From positions 5,704,001 through 5,768,000 of the forward strand of contig NZ_CP117430.1 in the NCBI RefSeq assembly GCF_030687395.1: DNA of 64,000 bases, given 5' to 3'. This stretch comes from Pseudomonas wuhanensis. Lineage in GTDB: Bacteria; Pseudomonadota; Gammaproteobacteria; Pseudomonadales; Pseudomonadaceae. A model generated the notes under the pieces. That model had not been told where the DNA came from. It ran no database searches and saw nothing but the letters and a program-made list of their open reading frames with translations. Of this stretch, positions 43,494 through 52,422 are shown piece by piece. Both the position numbers and the translations under genes were made by a program. The first letter of the stretch is position 1; every line of letters begins with the position of its first letter.

Positions 43494-44132
43494 TTATGCC
43501 GTCGCGACTTCTTTTGGTGTAAATGTATCGCGCGCTACGTTACCGATGGTGTTGGTCGTGTAGGCATCGAAACTTCCACCAATCAAGCCACCCAGCAGGG
43601 GCACGGCTTTACCGAGATTGATCACGCCTTTTTCACCAAATTTGGTGAACAACTTGAAGCCTACCTTTTTGTTTATCTCTATCAGCGTCTTACCGGAAAT
43701 CGACTTCACTGCGTTCATCGCCAGCTTGTTGCCGACGGCAATGCCGATGTCTTTCAGCACTTCCTTGGCGGAGTTGGCTGTGAGGCAGGCGAAAACCAGG
43801 GTCTTTACCTTGTCATCCTTGACGTCGTAGCCACCCAAGTGGGCGATGGCGGCGATCATGCGAATTTGTACGAAAAGCACACTCGTGATGTTGGCGGGCA
43901 ACGCGACGGGCAGTGTGATCAATCCACCGAGGCCGGTAATGAAGCCTGAGGTGGCCGATTTGGTGTTCTGCCAGCGAATCAGGGAATTAGCTTGATCGTA
44001 GGCAGGGCTTTCTTCCTTGGCGTAGCTGGCTGCGAGCTCCTCGGCGGAATCAAGACCGGAGAATCCATTCACAGATCTCTCGTAGGCCCAGTCGAGGACT
44101 TGCATTATCTTTTCTTGACTTATCAGTTCCAT
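43494..44132 (-). CDS. EcsC-family protein
   Basis: 212 residues. The central and C-terminal parts match the EcsC family: two Gly/Ala/Pro-rich hydrophobic segments (SGFITGLGGLITLPVALPAN; GKAVPLLGGLIGGSFDA) around MIAAIAHLGGYD and VGFKLFTKFGEKG. The family is of unknown function, probably membrane-associated, and was named from the B. subtilis ecs locus. An upstream in-frame extension runs through MITE B and is rejected. Last gene of the repeat-bounded cassette. Confidence 0.78.
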   Translation of the reverse strand: MELISQEKIMQVLDWAYERSVNGFSGLDSAEELAASYAKEESPAYDQANSLIRWQNTKSATSGFITGLGGLITLPVALPANITSVLFVQIRMIAAIAHLGGYDVKDDKVKTLVFACLTANSAKEVLKDIGIAVGNKLAMNAVKSISGKTLIEINKKVGFKLFTKFGEKGVINLGKAVPLLGGLIGGSFDAYTTNTIGNVARDTFTPKEVATA

Positions 44133-44381
44133 CTTCAGTCTCGGTGCATGATTGATGGCTTTATGATGCCATACATGTTCCTTTATCCGCATTACCTTGC
44201 TTTGAACAATTTTCCTTCGCCACATCCATCCGCCTGCGCCGACGGCAGCACCCCATTTACTAAATAATTGCCCACATCCGCGACTGTATACCTGCGGATT
44301 GTGGTTCGCCAACGTGCGGGGATTCTTGAGGTTCTGACCCCAGTTAGCCGTCTCCACCTGATCAGTAGACTGACCGCTATT

Positions 44382-44567
44382 GGCCGATTCTGTTGAAAAA
44401 GTCGACCCGGCCAAATGGGCAATGCATTGAGCGGTGAAAACGTCATTTTTGTACGTTGCTATGCAAAATCCGAGTCCTGATCCTTCTACGAGTAGTGCGG
44501 ATTTCAATCTCAGACGCGTTCTTTTCTGACCCGAAAACGGAAGCCGACTTTTTCAACACAATCGGCC
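44382..44567. mobile_element. 186-bp MITE-like element, copy B
   Basis: Same length and direction as copy A, with 23-bp terminal inverted repeats (44382-44404, 44545-44567) differing at one position. The interior is clearly related (GCATTGAGCGGTGAAA; ATTTCAATCTCAGACGCG). The two copies enclose the NucS/HNH/EcsC genes as direct repeats 3.1 kb apart. Confidence 0.8.
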
Positions 44568-44610
44568 GTCTCCGCCGGTCGTCACTACGGCGTTTGCTGG
44601 TCACGTCGAA

Positions 44611-44674
44611 TGCAAACGGTTGATCAGCACGAATGCAATTGACTGGTCAGTGACGATGCAAATGGGTGGTCAAG
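44611..44674. repeat. 64-bp IS-end-like repeat, right copy
   Basis: Inverted counterpart of 40938-41001, same length, lying just outside MITE B as the left copy lies just outside MITE A. Confidence 0.6.
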
Positions 44675-45505
44675 TCCATGCAATTACGCAGGCTCACATT
44701 AAAAACCGACAAACGACCACCCGGCCATGGAAAGCCACCGGCCTCCAAGGTCTTCCAGTGCTATCGATTGGCGCAACAGCCGCCCCCAAAATACGGTTGA
44801 CCTCGAGCAGAACGAGCGCTAAACAAGAACTGTACCAGCGCTGTCCTCGACAGCACCCAGGTAGCCAGAACCTTTGAGGCTACGCCACATCGTGGTGGTT
44901 TTCCCCAAGTGCGATTAGCGTCCGGCGGCTCGCATGGTCACAGCGATGTGATGGATGTCTACTTCTCAACTTTGCCCACTGCGGCAACTCAGGCCTTCTC
45001 CTGGCTGCTCTGCAGCAACTTATCCGCTTGGCCATTTCTTGCGCCAACCTGTTGCCCGTCTCTTTGCCTCCTAAAGAGACGGGCGCATATCACACTGCTG
45101 CAGCCCTGCTCGCACGGGCCTTTGCAGCTTTCCCCCTCGTGACAATCGGCGTGACAAACACCGAATGCTCACTCACCACAGCGATGCCGATGATGGTTCC
45201 GCAGCCCATGAAATGGACTGCACCTGACTGACAGTCAGACATGCCCCGGTCATCGTCTCGCTGCCTTCACCCGACTCAGGATCTCGCGGCATTGGTCTCG
45301 TCAGCCAGTGCAGTCTCCACCCGCCCACCGCTACCGGTGTTCAGGAGGCCAGATCATGAGATGCCCAAGCTCCCGGTCGTAAGGAGCCGTCAGTCCCGCG
45401 TTAGTGGACAAACCTCACAGGCCGCAGGGGCCTTGATCCCTGATAACACTCAACAACCGTGGCGGGATGAGTGAGGACGAAGTCGATAATCTCAGGAGAA
45501 TTGCG
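44675..45505. other. 831-bp stretch without a recognisable gene
   Basis: Short open frames here have poor starts and no recognisable motif. The stretch precedes the DUF3987 gene and contains a perfect 15-bp palindrome, CTGACTG-A-CAGTCAG (45224-45238), about 270 bp before that gene. It probably holds decayed mobile DNA plus the promoter region of the downstream module. Confidence 0.5.
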
Positions 45506-46906
45506 ATGCAACTGTGCGAAGCGTTCGAGCCACCACAACCATTGCTGGAATACCAGCAGGCGCCACTGCCCTACCCGGTCGAAGCGCTCGGGGATCTGTT
45601 GGGCCCTGCGGTCGAACGACTGGCCGAGGTGATCGGCGTGCCCTGCGCCATGGCCGCGCAATCGGTGCTGGCCAGCGCTGCTCTGGTGAGCCAGGGTCAT
45701 GCCAATGTCCAACTCGACGGCCGAACCTATCCGCTGTCCCTCTACCTACTGACGGTGGCGTCCTCGGGTGATCGCAAAAGCGCAGTGGACCATCTGGCAC
45801 TGAAGGCCGCGCGTGACTGGGAACGACAGCAGTGGACCCTGTATGCGGAAAAGCTCAAAGCCTATCGCGCCGCTACCAGCATCATGGCCAAACCCAAAAC
45901 CTCAAAGAAACACGCGGAGGCGGAAGACGGTGAGCTATCCGAGCCGGTACCGCCAAGACTGATCATTGCCGAGCCCACCATTGAGGCCCTGGTCAAAAGC
46001 CTATGCCAGGGTTTGCCCAGCATGGGTTTGTTCAATGATGAAGGTGGCCAGTTCTTGGGCAGCAGCACCATGAGCAAAGAGAATCTGCTCAAGGCGATCA
46101 CCACCTTGTCGACACTGTGGGATGGCAGCCCTATCGACCGGGCGCGCTCTATGGCCGGAGAAAGCCTGCGAGCCTATGACCGCCGCCTCAGCCTGCACCT
46201 GATGCTGCAACCCTACCTGGCCAACCAGCTGTTCAAAGACCCGGTGATCAAGGGCCAAGGCATCCTCGGCCGTTGCCTGATCAGTTGGCCCGAGCGCCTG
46301 GTCGGCCGGCGGCTCTACAAAGCGATCGACCTGAGTCGGGATGCCAGAGTCCAGCGCTACCAACAACGGATCACCGTCCTGCTGCAACAGCCCTGGTCGC
46401 TTCACCGGGATGGCTCACTCAATCCCGCCACCCTGGAGCTGACTGCCCATGCCCGCCGGGCCTGGATTGATATTCACGACACCATCGAGTGTCAGTCTGG
46501 TGAGTTTGGCGAGCTGGCCGGCGTCCAGCCTGTCGCGGGCAAGGCCGCGGCAAATGTGCTGCGTATCGCGGGTGTGCTGGCCATGGTTGAAGAGGCCAGT
46601 CAGCTGGACGAAGCACACATCCAGCGCGCCTCCACGTTGATGGATTACTACCTGGCCGAGATCCAGCGCCTGACCGAACAGGAACCGGTCAATAGCCGAT
46701 GCGAAGAGGCGGATCGGCTGCTGCGCTGGCTGGTGCAGAAAGGCTGGACCCACTTCACCATTCGCGACGTCAATCGCAACGGCCCTCGTTTTGCCCGCAA
46801 AAGCGCTGACCATACCGCCTCTTTATTGGTCGTGCTGATCACTCATCGCTGGCTGAGCAGCCGCGATGGAACGACCTTCGAGGTAAGCCATGTTCCGCCT
46901 CAATGA
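45506..46906 (+). CDS. DUF3987 / YfjI-like P-loop protein
   Basis: 466 residues. DUF3987 proteins are found in prophages and integrative elements and are thought to be replication-associated ATPases. Visible: a P-loop variant VASSGDRKSA (84-93) and an acidic Walker-B-like GLFNDEGGQF (174-183). The start with AGGAG 7 bp upstream is preferred over an ATG 13 codons earlier that has only a weak site. First gene of a four-gene plus-strand module with overlapping ends. Confidence 0.82.
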   Translation: MQLCEAFEPPQPLLEYQQAPLPYPVEALGDLLGPAVERLAEVIGVPCAMAAQSVLASAALVSQGHANVQLDGRTYPLSLYLLTVASSGDRKSAVDHLALKAARDWERQQWTLYAEKLKAYRAATSIMAKPKTSKKHAEAEDGELSEPVPPRLIIAEPTIEALVKSLCQGLPSMGLFNDEGGQFLGSSTMSKENLLKAITTLSTLWDGSPIDRARSMAGESLRAYDRRLSLHLMLQPYLANQLFKDPVIKGQGILGRCLISWPERLVGRRLYKAIDLSRDARVQRYQQRITVLLQQPWSLHRDGSLNPATLELTAHARRAWIDIHDTIECQSGEFGELAGVQPVAGKAAANVLRIAGVLAMVEEASQLDEAHIQRASTLMDYYLAEIQRLTEQEPVNSRCEEADRLLRWLVQKGWTHFTIRDVNRNGPRFARKSADHTASLLVVLITHRWLSSRDGTTFEVSHVPPQ

Positions 46907-47246
46907 CGCGGTGCGCCGCTACCAAGCGCAACATCGACCACAGCCAGAATCGCGGAGTGTCGCCGCCTCTGTCGCCACCCTGTCGCCACGCGCCAGGCCA
47001 GAAACGACGCGGGTTGTCGCCACTGTCGCCGCTGTCGCCACACCACTTCTCGACCCTACCCACATCGCCCTGCTGATCGAGCAACTGCGCGAAGAAGGGG
47101 CACTGCTGCAACACCAGGAGAACGCCCTCCTGATCCGCCCGACACACTGGCAGCAGATGGACAGGCTCAGCCCCCACTGGAAAGCCTTGCTGCTCTTTCT
47201 GCAAACAAACGAAAACGGTGATGATGGCCTTGGTCGGTCGGCGTGA
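46890..47246 (+). CDS. Small protein with embedded TGTCGCC heptamer array
   Basis: 118 residues, unrecognised. N-terminal low-complexity Val/Ala segment (SVAASVATLSP, VVATVAAVATP) is encoded by the heptamer array; the C-terminal half (LLIEQLREEGALLQHQENALLIRPTHWQQMDRLS) looks folded. It overlaps the DUF3987 gene by 17 bp and the recombinase gene by about 26 bp, so it is probably translated with both. A homologous fragment lies at 40711-40850. Confidence 0.6.
   Translation: MFRLNDAVRRYQAQHRPQPESRSVAASVATLSPRARPETTRVVATVAAVATPLLDPTHIALLIEQLREEGALLQHQENALLIRPTHWQQMDRLSPHWKALLLFLQTNENGDDGLGRSA
46958..47039 (+). repeat. Array of six TGTCGCC heptamers
   Basis: Exact copies start at 46958, 46970, 46981, 47015, 47024 and 47033. 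Copy 3 is in a different reading frame from the others (Leu-Ser-Pro rather than Val-Ala), so selection acts at least partly on the DNA. Two groups of three are separated by a 34-bp step. Possible iteron or recombinase/regulator binding array. Confidence 0.6.
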
Positions 47247-48204
47247 GGGTCGCAACTTTGGCTATGGCCGCCAGCTGAGCTACGCCGGCCCGCAAGCACT
47301 CAAGGATCTGTTTGCCGGCGGCCACTTCGCCACGGTCAAAGCGCATAGCGATCGCTGGCAAGCGTTCGTGCGTTGGTGTCGGTCAGAGGAGGGTCCCGGT
47401 TACAACGATGCGCGCCAGATCGATCGACGGACGCTGCAGGACTACGCCGCATACCTGCGCCAGCAGATCCAGCAAGGTGAACTTTGCATCGCTACCGCGC
47501 AGAACCGCCTCAGCAGCGTCAACCGTACCCTCGCTGCGCTGCGCGGTAATCAGGACGTGAGGATCGCCAGCCCGAGTCAGGCGTTGGGACAGAAACGCTC
47601 GACCGTACGCCACCGTGCACCGGATGGCCAAGACCGCCAACAGCTGCGGCGAGTGCTTAAGGTGCTTGGCGAACGGCAACACGAGCGGGTGGCGGTGATT
47701 GTCCTGTTGGCCCGAGAAACCGGCATGCGCCTGCGCGAAGCGATCCTGGCTGACCTGCCACGACTGCAACGCGAAGCCGAACACTTAGGCCGCATCAACA
47801 TTCAGGACGGCACCAAAGGCGGCCGTTCAGGGGCTTCCGCCCCGCGATGGGTTGTGGCTAATGAAGAGGTGAAGGCGGCGCTGCAGTTGGCTCGTCATGC
47901 GTCGCCGCCCCATAGTCGCAACCTGTTGGCCCGAGACGAAAGCTACGCCGCGTTCCTGCAACAGACCGTGCTCCCCGCCCGCGACACGCTACATAAACAC
48001 GGGCTGAAGGGCTTTCATGAACTGCGAGCAGCCTACGCCTGCGAGCGTTACGAACAGCTCACGGGCCACGTCGCACCGGTCAATGGTGGCCACTGTTACC
48101 GCATTGACCGCGACCTTGATCAACAGGCGCGCCAACAGATCAGCCTTGAACTCGGGCATAACCGGATCGATGTGGTTTCGGCCTACATTGGAGGTCGAGC
48201 GTGA
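47221..48204 (+). CDS. Tyrosine recombinase (Integrase_1-like)
   Basis: 327 residues. N-terminal SAM-like core-binding domain (about 25-115). Catalytic residues: Arg170 (ARETGMRLREA), His266-x-x-Arg269 (FHELRAAY), LGH at 311-313 and Tyr322 (VVSAYIGG). It belongs to the integrase type carried inside ICE-like islands (PF12835-like) rather than the end-located P4 type, so it may act on internal sites. The exact start is uncertain (47218, 47221 or 47224; no strong ribosome-binding site), consistent with coupling to the overlapping upstream gene. Confidence 0.82.
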   Translation: MMALVGRREGRNFGYGRQLSYAGPQALKDLFAGGHFATVKAHSDRWQAFVRWCRSEEGPGYNDARQIDRRTLQDYAAYLRQQIQQGELCIATAQNRLSSVNRTLAALRGNQDVRIASPSQALGQKRSTVRHRAPDGQDRQQLRRVLKVLGERQHERVAVIVLLARETGMRLREAILADLPRLQREAEHLGRINIQDGTKGGRSGASAPRWVVANEEVKAALQLARHASPPHSRNLLARDESYAAFLQQTVLPARDTLHKHGLKGFHELRAAYACERYEQLTGHVAPVNGGHCYRIDRDLDQQARQQISLELGHNRIDVVSAYIGGRA

Positions 48205-48476
48205 CCAAGCCCTTCGATATGGCGCTGTTCCTGAGCGGCGTACTGACTGGCTCGAAGGCCACCCAGCAACGACACCTACGGCAAGCCCGAATCATGCAAG
48301 CTGCCATTCAACAGCGATGGCAGCGAGATAATCCTTGGACCTGGCAGCTCAAGCATTTGCGCTGGTTTCTCACTCAGTACCTGAAAGACCATACCGACGC
48401 CACCCGGTATTACTATCGACTCACAGCTCTATTGCTCTGGAAGCGATTAGGGAGAGTCCGAGAGCTGCTGATGTGA
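48201..48476 (+). CDS. Small basic protein following the second recombinase
   Basis: 91 residues, unrecognised, rich in Arg/Gln/Trp (QRHLRQARIMQAAIQQRWQ; RYYYRLTALLLWKRLGR) and predicted helical. Starts at a GTG overlapping the recombinase stop by 4 bp. The size and basic character would fit an accessory DNA-binding protein for the recombinase, but this is a guess from context. Confidence 0.6.
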   Translation: MTKPFDMALFLSGVLTGSKATQQRHLRQARIMQAAIQQRWQRDNPWTWQLKHLRWFLTQYLKDHTDATRYYYRLTALLLWKRLGRVRELLM

Positions 48477-48534
48477 TATTCGACGAGTCCTAGCCTAGCC
48501 CACCAGTCGCACTTACAATCGGGCTAGTGCAACC

Positions 48535-49251
48535 TCACTCTTTCCAAACCTCAGCAGCCAACGGCAACTCATTCAGCTCGGCACGGGCCTCACGCCACGT
48601 TGGAAAATGCTCCCCAAGGATAGAGATAAAGCGATCGTTGTGGGTGGGTTCGAGCAGGTGAACCATCTCGTGGACGACCACGTACTCAAGCAGGTCTTTC
48701 GGCTTCTTCACCAGCTCGGTGTTCAGTCGAATGTTACCTGCTTGATGGTTACAGCTGCCCCACTTGGTTTTCATCCGCTGCAGGTAATAACCAGCCACCT
48801 TCACCTTCAGCTTGCACTCCCACTTCCTGATCAATACAGGCACAACGGCGTGCATTTGCAGCTTCTGCCATTCGTGCATCACTTCTGCGCGTTTTTGTGC
48901 ATCGCTGCCTGGGCGAACAGTCAAGGTAATGCGTTTGTGGTCGAGCACCACCGATGGCTTGGCATCCTGATGGTTAACCACCATCAGGTAGCGTCGACCC
49001 CAGATATAGTGGCTTTCTCTTTCCACAAACTCACGCGGCGCCTCACGCGCCTGCGCTTCCAGTTTGCTCTGCTGCTCGCGAATCCAGCCCAGTCGGGAAA
49101 TAGCATAAGCCCGAGCGACTTCAAGCCGCGTGCTTGTTGGGGCGACTAACGTTACCCGCCCCTCGGGCGGGTGCACGCTCAGGTGGACATTCTTGATGTC
49201 TTTCCTGGTCACTGAAATTGAAATGTCGCCCAGCTCAATAATCTCGTTCAT
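48535..49251 (-). CDS. YgjP-like (SprT/M48-type) metallopeptidase
   Basis: 238 residues of the DUF45/YgjP family. Zinc motif VVHEMVHLLEPTHNDRF with HEMVH at 194-198 and third ligand His204; upstream MKTKWGSCN is also typical. The start codon overlaps the hsdR stop (TGATG), making this the last gene of the hsd operon. Its presence with type I R-M genes is common but its contribution is not known; it might trim a DNA-bound protein. Confidence 0.88.
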   Translation of the reverse strand: MNEIIELGDISISVTRKDIKNVHLSVHPPEGRVTLVAPTSTRLEVARAYAISRLGWIREQQSKLEAQAREAPREFVERESHYIWGRRYLMVVNHQDAKPSVVLDHKRITLTVRPGSDAQKRAEVMHEWQKLQMHAVVPVLIRKWECKLKVKVAGYYLQRMKTKWGSCNHQAGNIRLNTELVKKPKDLLEYVVVHEMVHLLEPTHNDRFISILGEHFPTWREARAELNELPLAAEVWKE

Positions 49252-52200
49252 CAATATCCCTGTTGGTTCTTGATGATCTCGAATATTGCCGAAGTCGCTA
49301 CACGGTCACGCCCCATCAGGGGAAACAGCGCATTAAGAACCTGCGCTTCCCGCGCAGGATCTCCTCGCCAGGACGAAGGGGCTGATCCGCGCATGGCCAG
49401 ATCAATATCCAGAGCCAGTTTCACCTTTGCCCCTTCATCTTTCGGGCACTGGAAGGTGGTCGTTGCAATGTTGTCCAGGTTATTAAAAAGCACAGTCGCT
49501 TCCCGATGGCCGTTAAGTGCAGCCGGGGAGTTGCCTGGTCCTTTCTGCCCCAACTGTCTGACCAGCGCCTCGGCCTTACGCAAAAATTCCTCGTAAGCGG
49601 CTGCATCGTCACGACTCTGTTTGATCAGATCCTCAAGCAACCGCGACATACCCTCGTAGAACTTCGGGTCTGTCAGTTGCTCTCGAATGATGGTCTTCCG
49701 TACGTTGTTGATAATGCCTTCGGCAATCGCTCCCTTGGAGAGGTTGCCTTTGGCGTTGAGCTTTTTGGCGATGGCATCGTGAACGCCAGTCTGAACAATC
49801 AGCTCAACCAGCGAGAAATTATCGACCGTGCTCATCGGGTCGGCAGGGTCTGCCTGAATATAGGTATTGAGCAGATGCCGCATGTCCGCTTCGAAAGGCT
49901 TGATATCCAGCTCTTCGCCGGAATGTTTCTTTATCGCCTCACGAACGTCAGCGTAGAACTGCACTTCTGTCTGAAGCCTCCCGGCTTCAGCAGCCGAGTA
50001 ACCGGCTTCGGTGAGGTTCTGCGCCAAGTCGGCAAACGCCCGCACAAATGAAGCCACCGCCTTGTAGAAGGACACCCGCAGTGCTTCGGTCTCATCCAGC
50101 CCATTGGCATTAGCGGCAGCACCACAGAAGTAATGGATAAACTGCTCAATCTCACGCGGTGGTGGCACGGGGTCGCACAAGTAACTCAATGCCTCACGGG
50201 CAGCGTCCAGTTGCTTTTTCCCTTCGACCAGCCAGTTCTTCAGCTCAACGTTGTTATTTCCCCCGCTGCCTGCGTCGACATCCAGCTCGTCAGAGGTGTA
50301 CACCGAAATGGCGTCTTGTACGTCGCCGAACAGCTCTTTGAAATCGACGATATAGCCAAAGTCCTTGTCATCACCGTCGAGCCGATTGGTGCGGCAAATT
50401 GCCTGGAACAGGTTATGGTCCCGCAGCTCGTTATCCAGATAGATGTAGGAGCAACTAGGTGCATCGAAGCCAGTCAGCAGCTTGCTGACCACGATGAGTA
50501 GCTTCAGGTTGGCCGGTTCCTCAATGAAGCGACGCTTGGTCTCTTCTTCATAAGCGGTGGTGGTCTGGCTCGGCTTCAGCACGTACTGCGTGTAGGTATC
50601 GAACTTGTAACGCTCATCACTTTGCTTCGGCTCGCGGGAAATTGCGTTGTGATTCGGCTCATAGGACGTGACGATGCCGCAATACGTGCCGAAATAGGTG
50701 TTCTTAAACAACCGGAAGTAGTGACAGGCATCGTAGATGCTGGCGGCCACCAGAATGGCCGTCCCTCGGTCATTGTTCAGTCGTGGCTTTAAGCCAAAAT
50801 CCTCAATGATACTAGCGACGATGCGCTGCTTACGCTCACCAGCACTCATGAGCGACTCCATGGTGGCCCATCGTTTGCGCAGGATCGATTTCTGGTAATT
50901 GTTCAGAGCTTTGGTTGCTCGTTCAAACCATGCATCGATTCCGTCCCGCGAAGTCAAACGCTGCGGTACGTCGCGCGCTTCATACTTAAGGTCCAACACG
51001 ACCTTATCCGCCACCGCTTCATGGAATTTGTAGGTATGGATGTAAGTGCCAAACACATCGCGCGTAGTCTGCTTGTCCTTACGCAGCAACGGTGTACCGG
51101 TAAAGCCAATAAACAGCGCATTGGCCAGCCACTGCTTCATTTGCTTGTTCATGTCACCGCCTTGGGTACGGTGACATTCATCCACGAAGACATAGAAGCA
51201 CCCATGCATGGGCGGTGCCGGTACGCTCAAATCAGGCTCAAACTTGTGTAGCAAGGCACATAGCAGGCGTGGTGCGGCAGCTGAGAGCTTCTGCACAAGA
51301 TCGGCGCGAGAGGTAATGCGTGGCGAGGGCGAGTCGTTGCCGATTACTCCGGCATTACGCATCACTCCGGATATTTGCTTGTCCAGCTCATCGCGATCCG
51401 TGATGACCAGAATGCGCGCCTCAGGATCATGCTCCAGCAACCACTTGGCGATCAGCACCATCAGAATGCTCTTGCCACTGCCCTGGGTATGCCAGATAAC
51501 CCCGCCCTCTTTACGCCGAACCCGCTCCTGTGCGGCCTTCACTGCAGCGTATTGATGAGGGCGCGGCACCTTCTTGATACCCGCATCGAAGATGATGAAG
51601 TTGCGAATCAGATCGAGTAAACGAGACTTCTCACACATCTGCGCCAGCGGGTCGTCCAGCAAGTAACCAGACAGTGGCACTTCTGCACCCGTTAGCACTT
51701 GGTAGCGAGCAGGCATCTCCTGCAGGGTATTCAACTCCTCAGGCCCAGCGTTCAGGGAAGACGCCTTCCACTCGACAAAAAACTCGGCGCGGGTAGTCGC
51801 CGTCCCGTAGCGCAAGCCCTGAGAGTCACTGCCAGCGAAGACCAACTGCACTGTACTGAAGAAACCTTTGTTGAAAATTTCCTCCTGGTTGGTGATCAGT
51901 TGGTTAATACCATCGCCCACCTCTACCGAACTACGCTTGAGCTCAATCACACCGATGGCGATACCGTTCAGATAAATCACCAAATCAGGGCGGCGCTCAT
52001 GACCACCGCGCAAGGTCACCTCTTCGGCAATGGAGAAGTCATTGCGTTCAGGGTGCTCCCAATCAACCAGATGCACCGTTTCGTGGGCCTGCCCAACGGC
52101 TACCTGTACCGGCACGCCGTAACGCAGCAGTTGGTAGGTACGCAGATTAGCCTGATACAGCGTGATGCCAGTGGCATCAGCCGCAGTCATCAGCTTTTGC

Positions 52201-52403
52201 AACGCTGCCGATATCTGTGCATCGGAGTAGCCGCGCTGCTTCAGGTTTGCCTGCAACAGCTCGACTTCAATGTTGCGATTTTGCCCACGCTTGCTCCACT
52301 CACCCAGGTAGTTGTAGTCAAGACAACCAGGCCTCGACTTGTCCGTAAACAAAGCCAAAACACGATTCTGGGTGCGACGTTCGGAGCGAGGTTGTTGAAT
52401 CAT
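49251..52403 (-). CDS. hsdR: Type I restriction enzyme, R (motor/nuclease) subunit
   Basis: 1050-residue DNA translocase and endonuclease. N-terminal PD-(D/E)XK nuclease: [10 protein letters not shown] followed by GVIELKR (about 138-157). SF2 motor: Walker A HTQGSGKS (about 306-313) and DECH box (408-411), then helicase domain 2 and a helical C-terminus for docking to HsdM. The ATG at 52403 is chosen because AGGA is 8 bp upstream, whereas an ATG three codons earlier has no spacing. The 19-bp gap after the DUF262/DUF1524 gene keeps it in the operon. Confidence 0.96.
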   Translation of the reverse strand: MIQQPRSERRTQNRVLALFTDKSRPGCLDYNYLGEWSKRGQNRNIEVELLQANLKQRGYSDAQISAALQKLMTAADATGITLYQANLRTYQLLRYGVPVQVAVGQAHETVHLVDWEHPERNDFSIAEEVTLRGGHERRPDLVIYLNGIAIGVIELKRSSVEVGDGINQLITNQEEIFNKGFFSTVQLVFAGSDSQGLRYGTATTRAEFFVEWKASSLNAGPEELNTLQEMPARYQVLTGAEVPLSGYLLDDPLAQMCEKSRLLDLIRNFIIFDAGIKKVPRPHQYAAVKAAQERVRRKEGGVIWHTQGSGKSILMVLIAKWLLEHDPEARILVITDRDELDKQISGVMRNAGVIGNDSPSPRITSRADLVQKLSAAAPRLLCALLHKFEPDLSVPAPPMHGCFYVFVDECHRTQGGDMNKQMKQWLANALFIGFTGTPLLRKDKQTTRDVFGTYIHTYKFHEAVADKVVLDLKYEARDVPQRLTSRDGIDAWFERATKALNNYQKSILRKRWATMESLMSAGERKQRIVASIIEDFGLKPRLNNDRGTAILVAASIYDACHYFRLFKNTYFGTYCGIVTSYEPNHNAISREPKQSDERYKFDTYTQYVLKPSQTTTAYEEETKRRFIEEPANLKLLIVVSKLLTGFDAPSCSYIYLDNELRDHNLFQAICRTNRLDGDDKDFGYIVDFKELFGDVQDAISVYTSDELDVDAGSGGNNNVELKNWLVEGKKQLDAAREALSYLCDPVPPPREIEQFIHYFCGAAANANGLDETEALRVSFYKAVASFVRAFADLAQNLTEAGYSAAEAGRLQTEVQFYADVREAIKKHSGEELDIKPFEADMRHLLNTYIQADPADPMSTVDNFSLVELIVQTGVHDAIAKKLNAKGNLSKGAIAEGIINNVRKTIIREQLTDPKFYEGMSRLLEDLIKQSRDDAAAYEEFLRKAEALVRQLGQKGPGNSPAALNGHREATVLFNNLDNIATTTFQCPKDEGAKVKLALDIDLAMRGSAPSSWRGDPAREAQVLNALFPLMGRDRVATSAIFEIIKNQQGY

Positions 52404-52422
52404 CAGGTGCATCCTGCAGGGT

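Noticed and set aside
44133..44507. Longer N-terminus for the EcsC-family gene
   Set aside because: The extension of 125 codons runs through MITE copy B and has no EcsC similarity.
45028..45231. Possible small gene before the DUF3987 module
   Set aside because: TTG start without ribosome-binding site, unusual composition and no recognisable motif.
46958..47039. CRISPR array
   Set aside because: Repeats are 7 bp with 2-27 bp between them, inside an open reading frame; not CRISPR-like. No other CRISPR repeats or cas genes are seen in the window.
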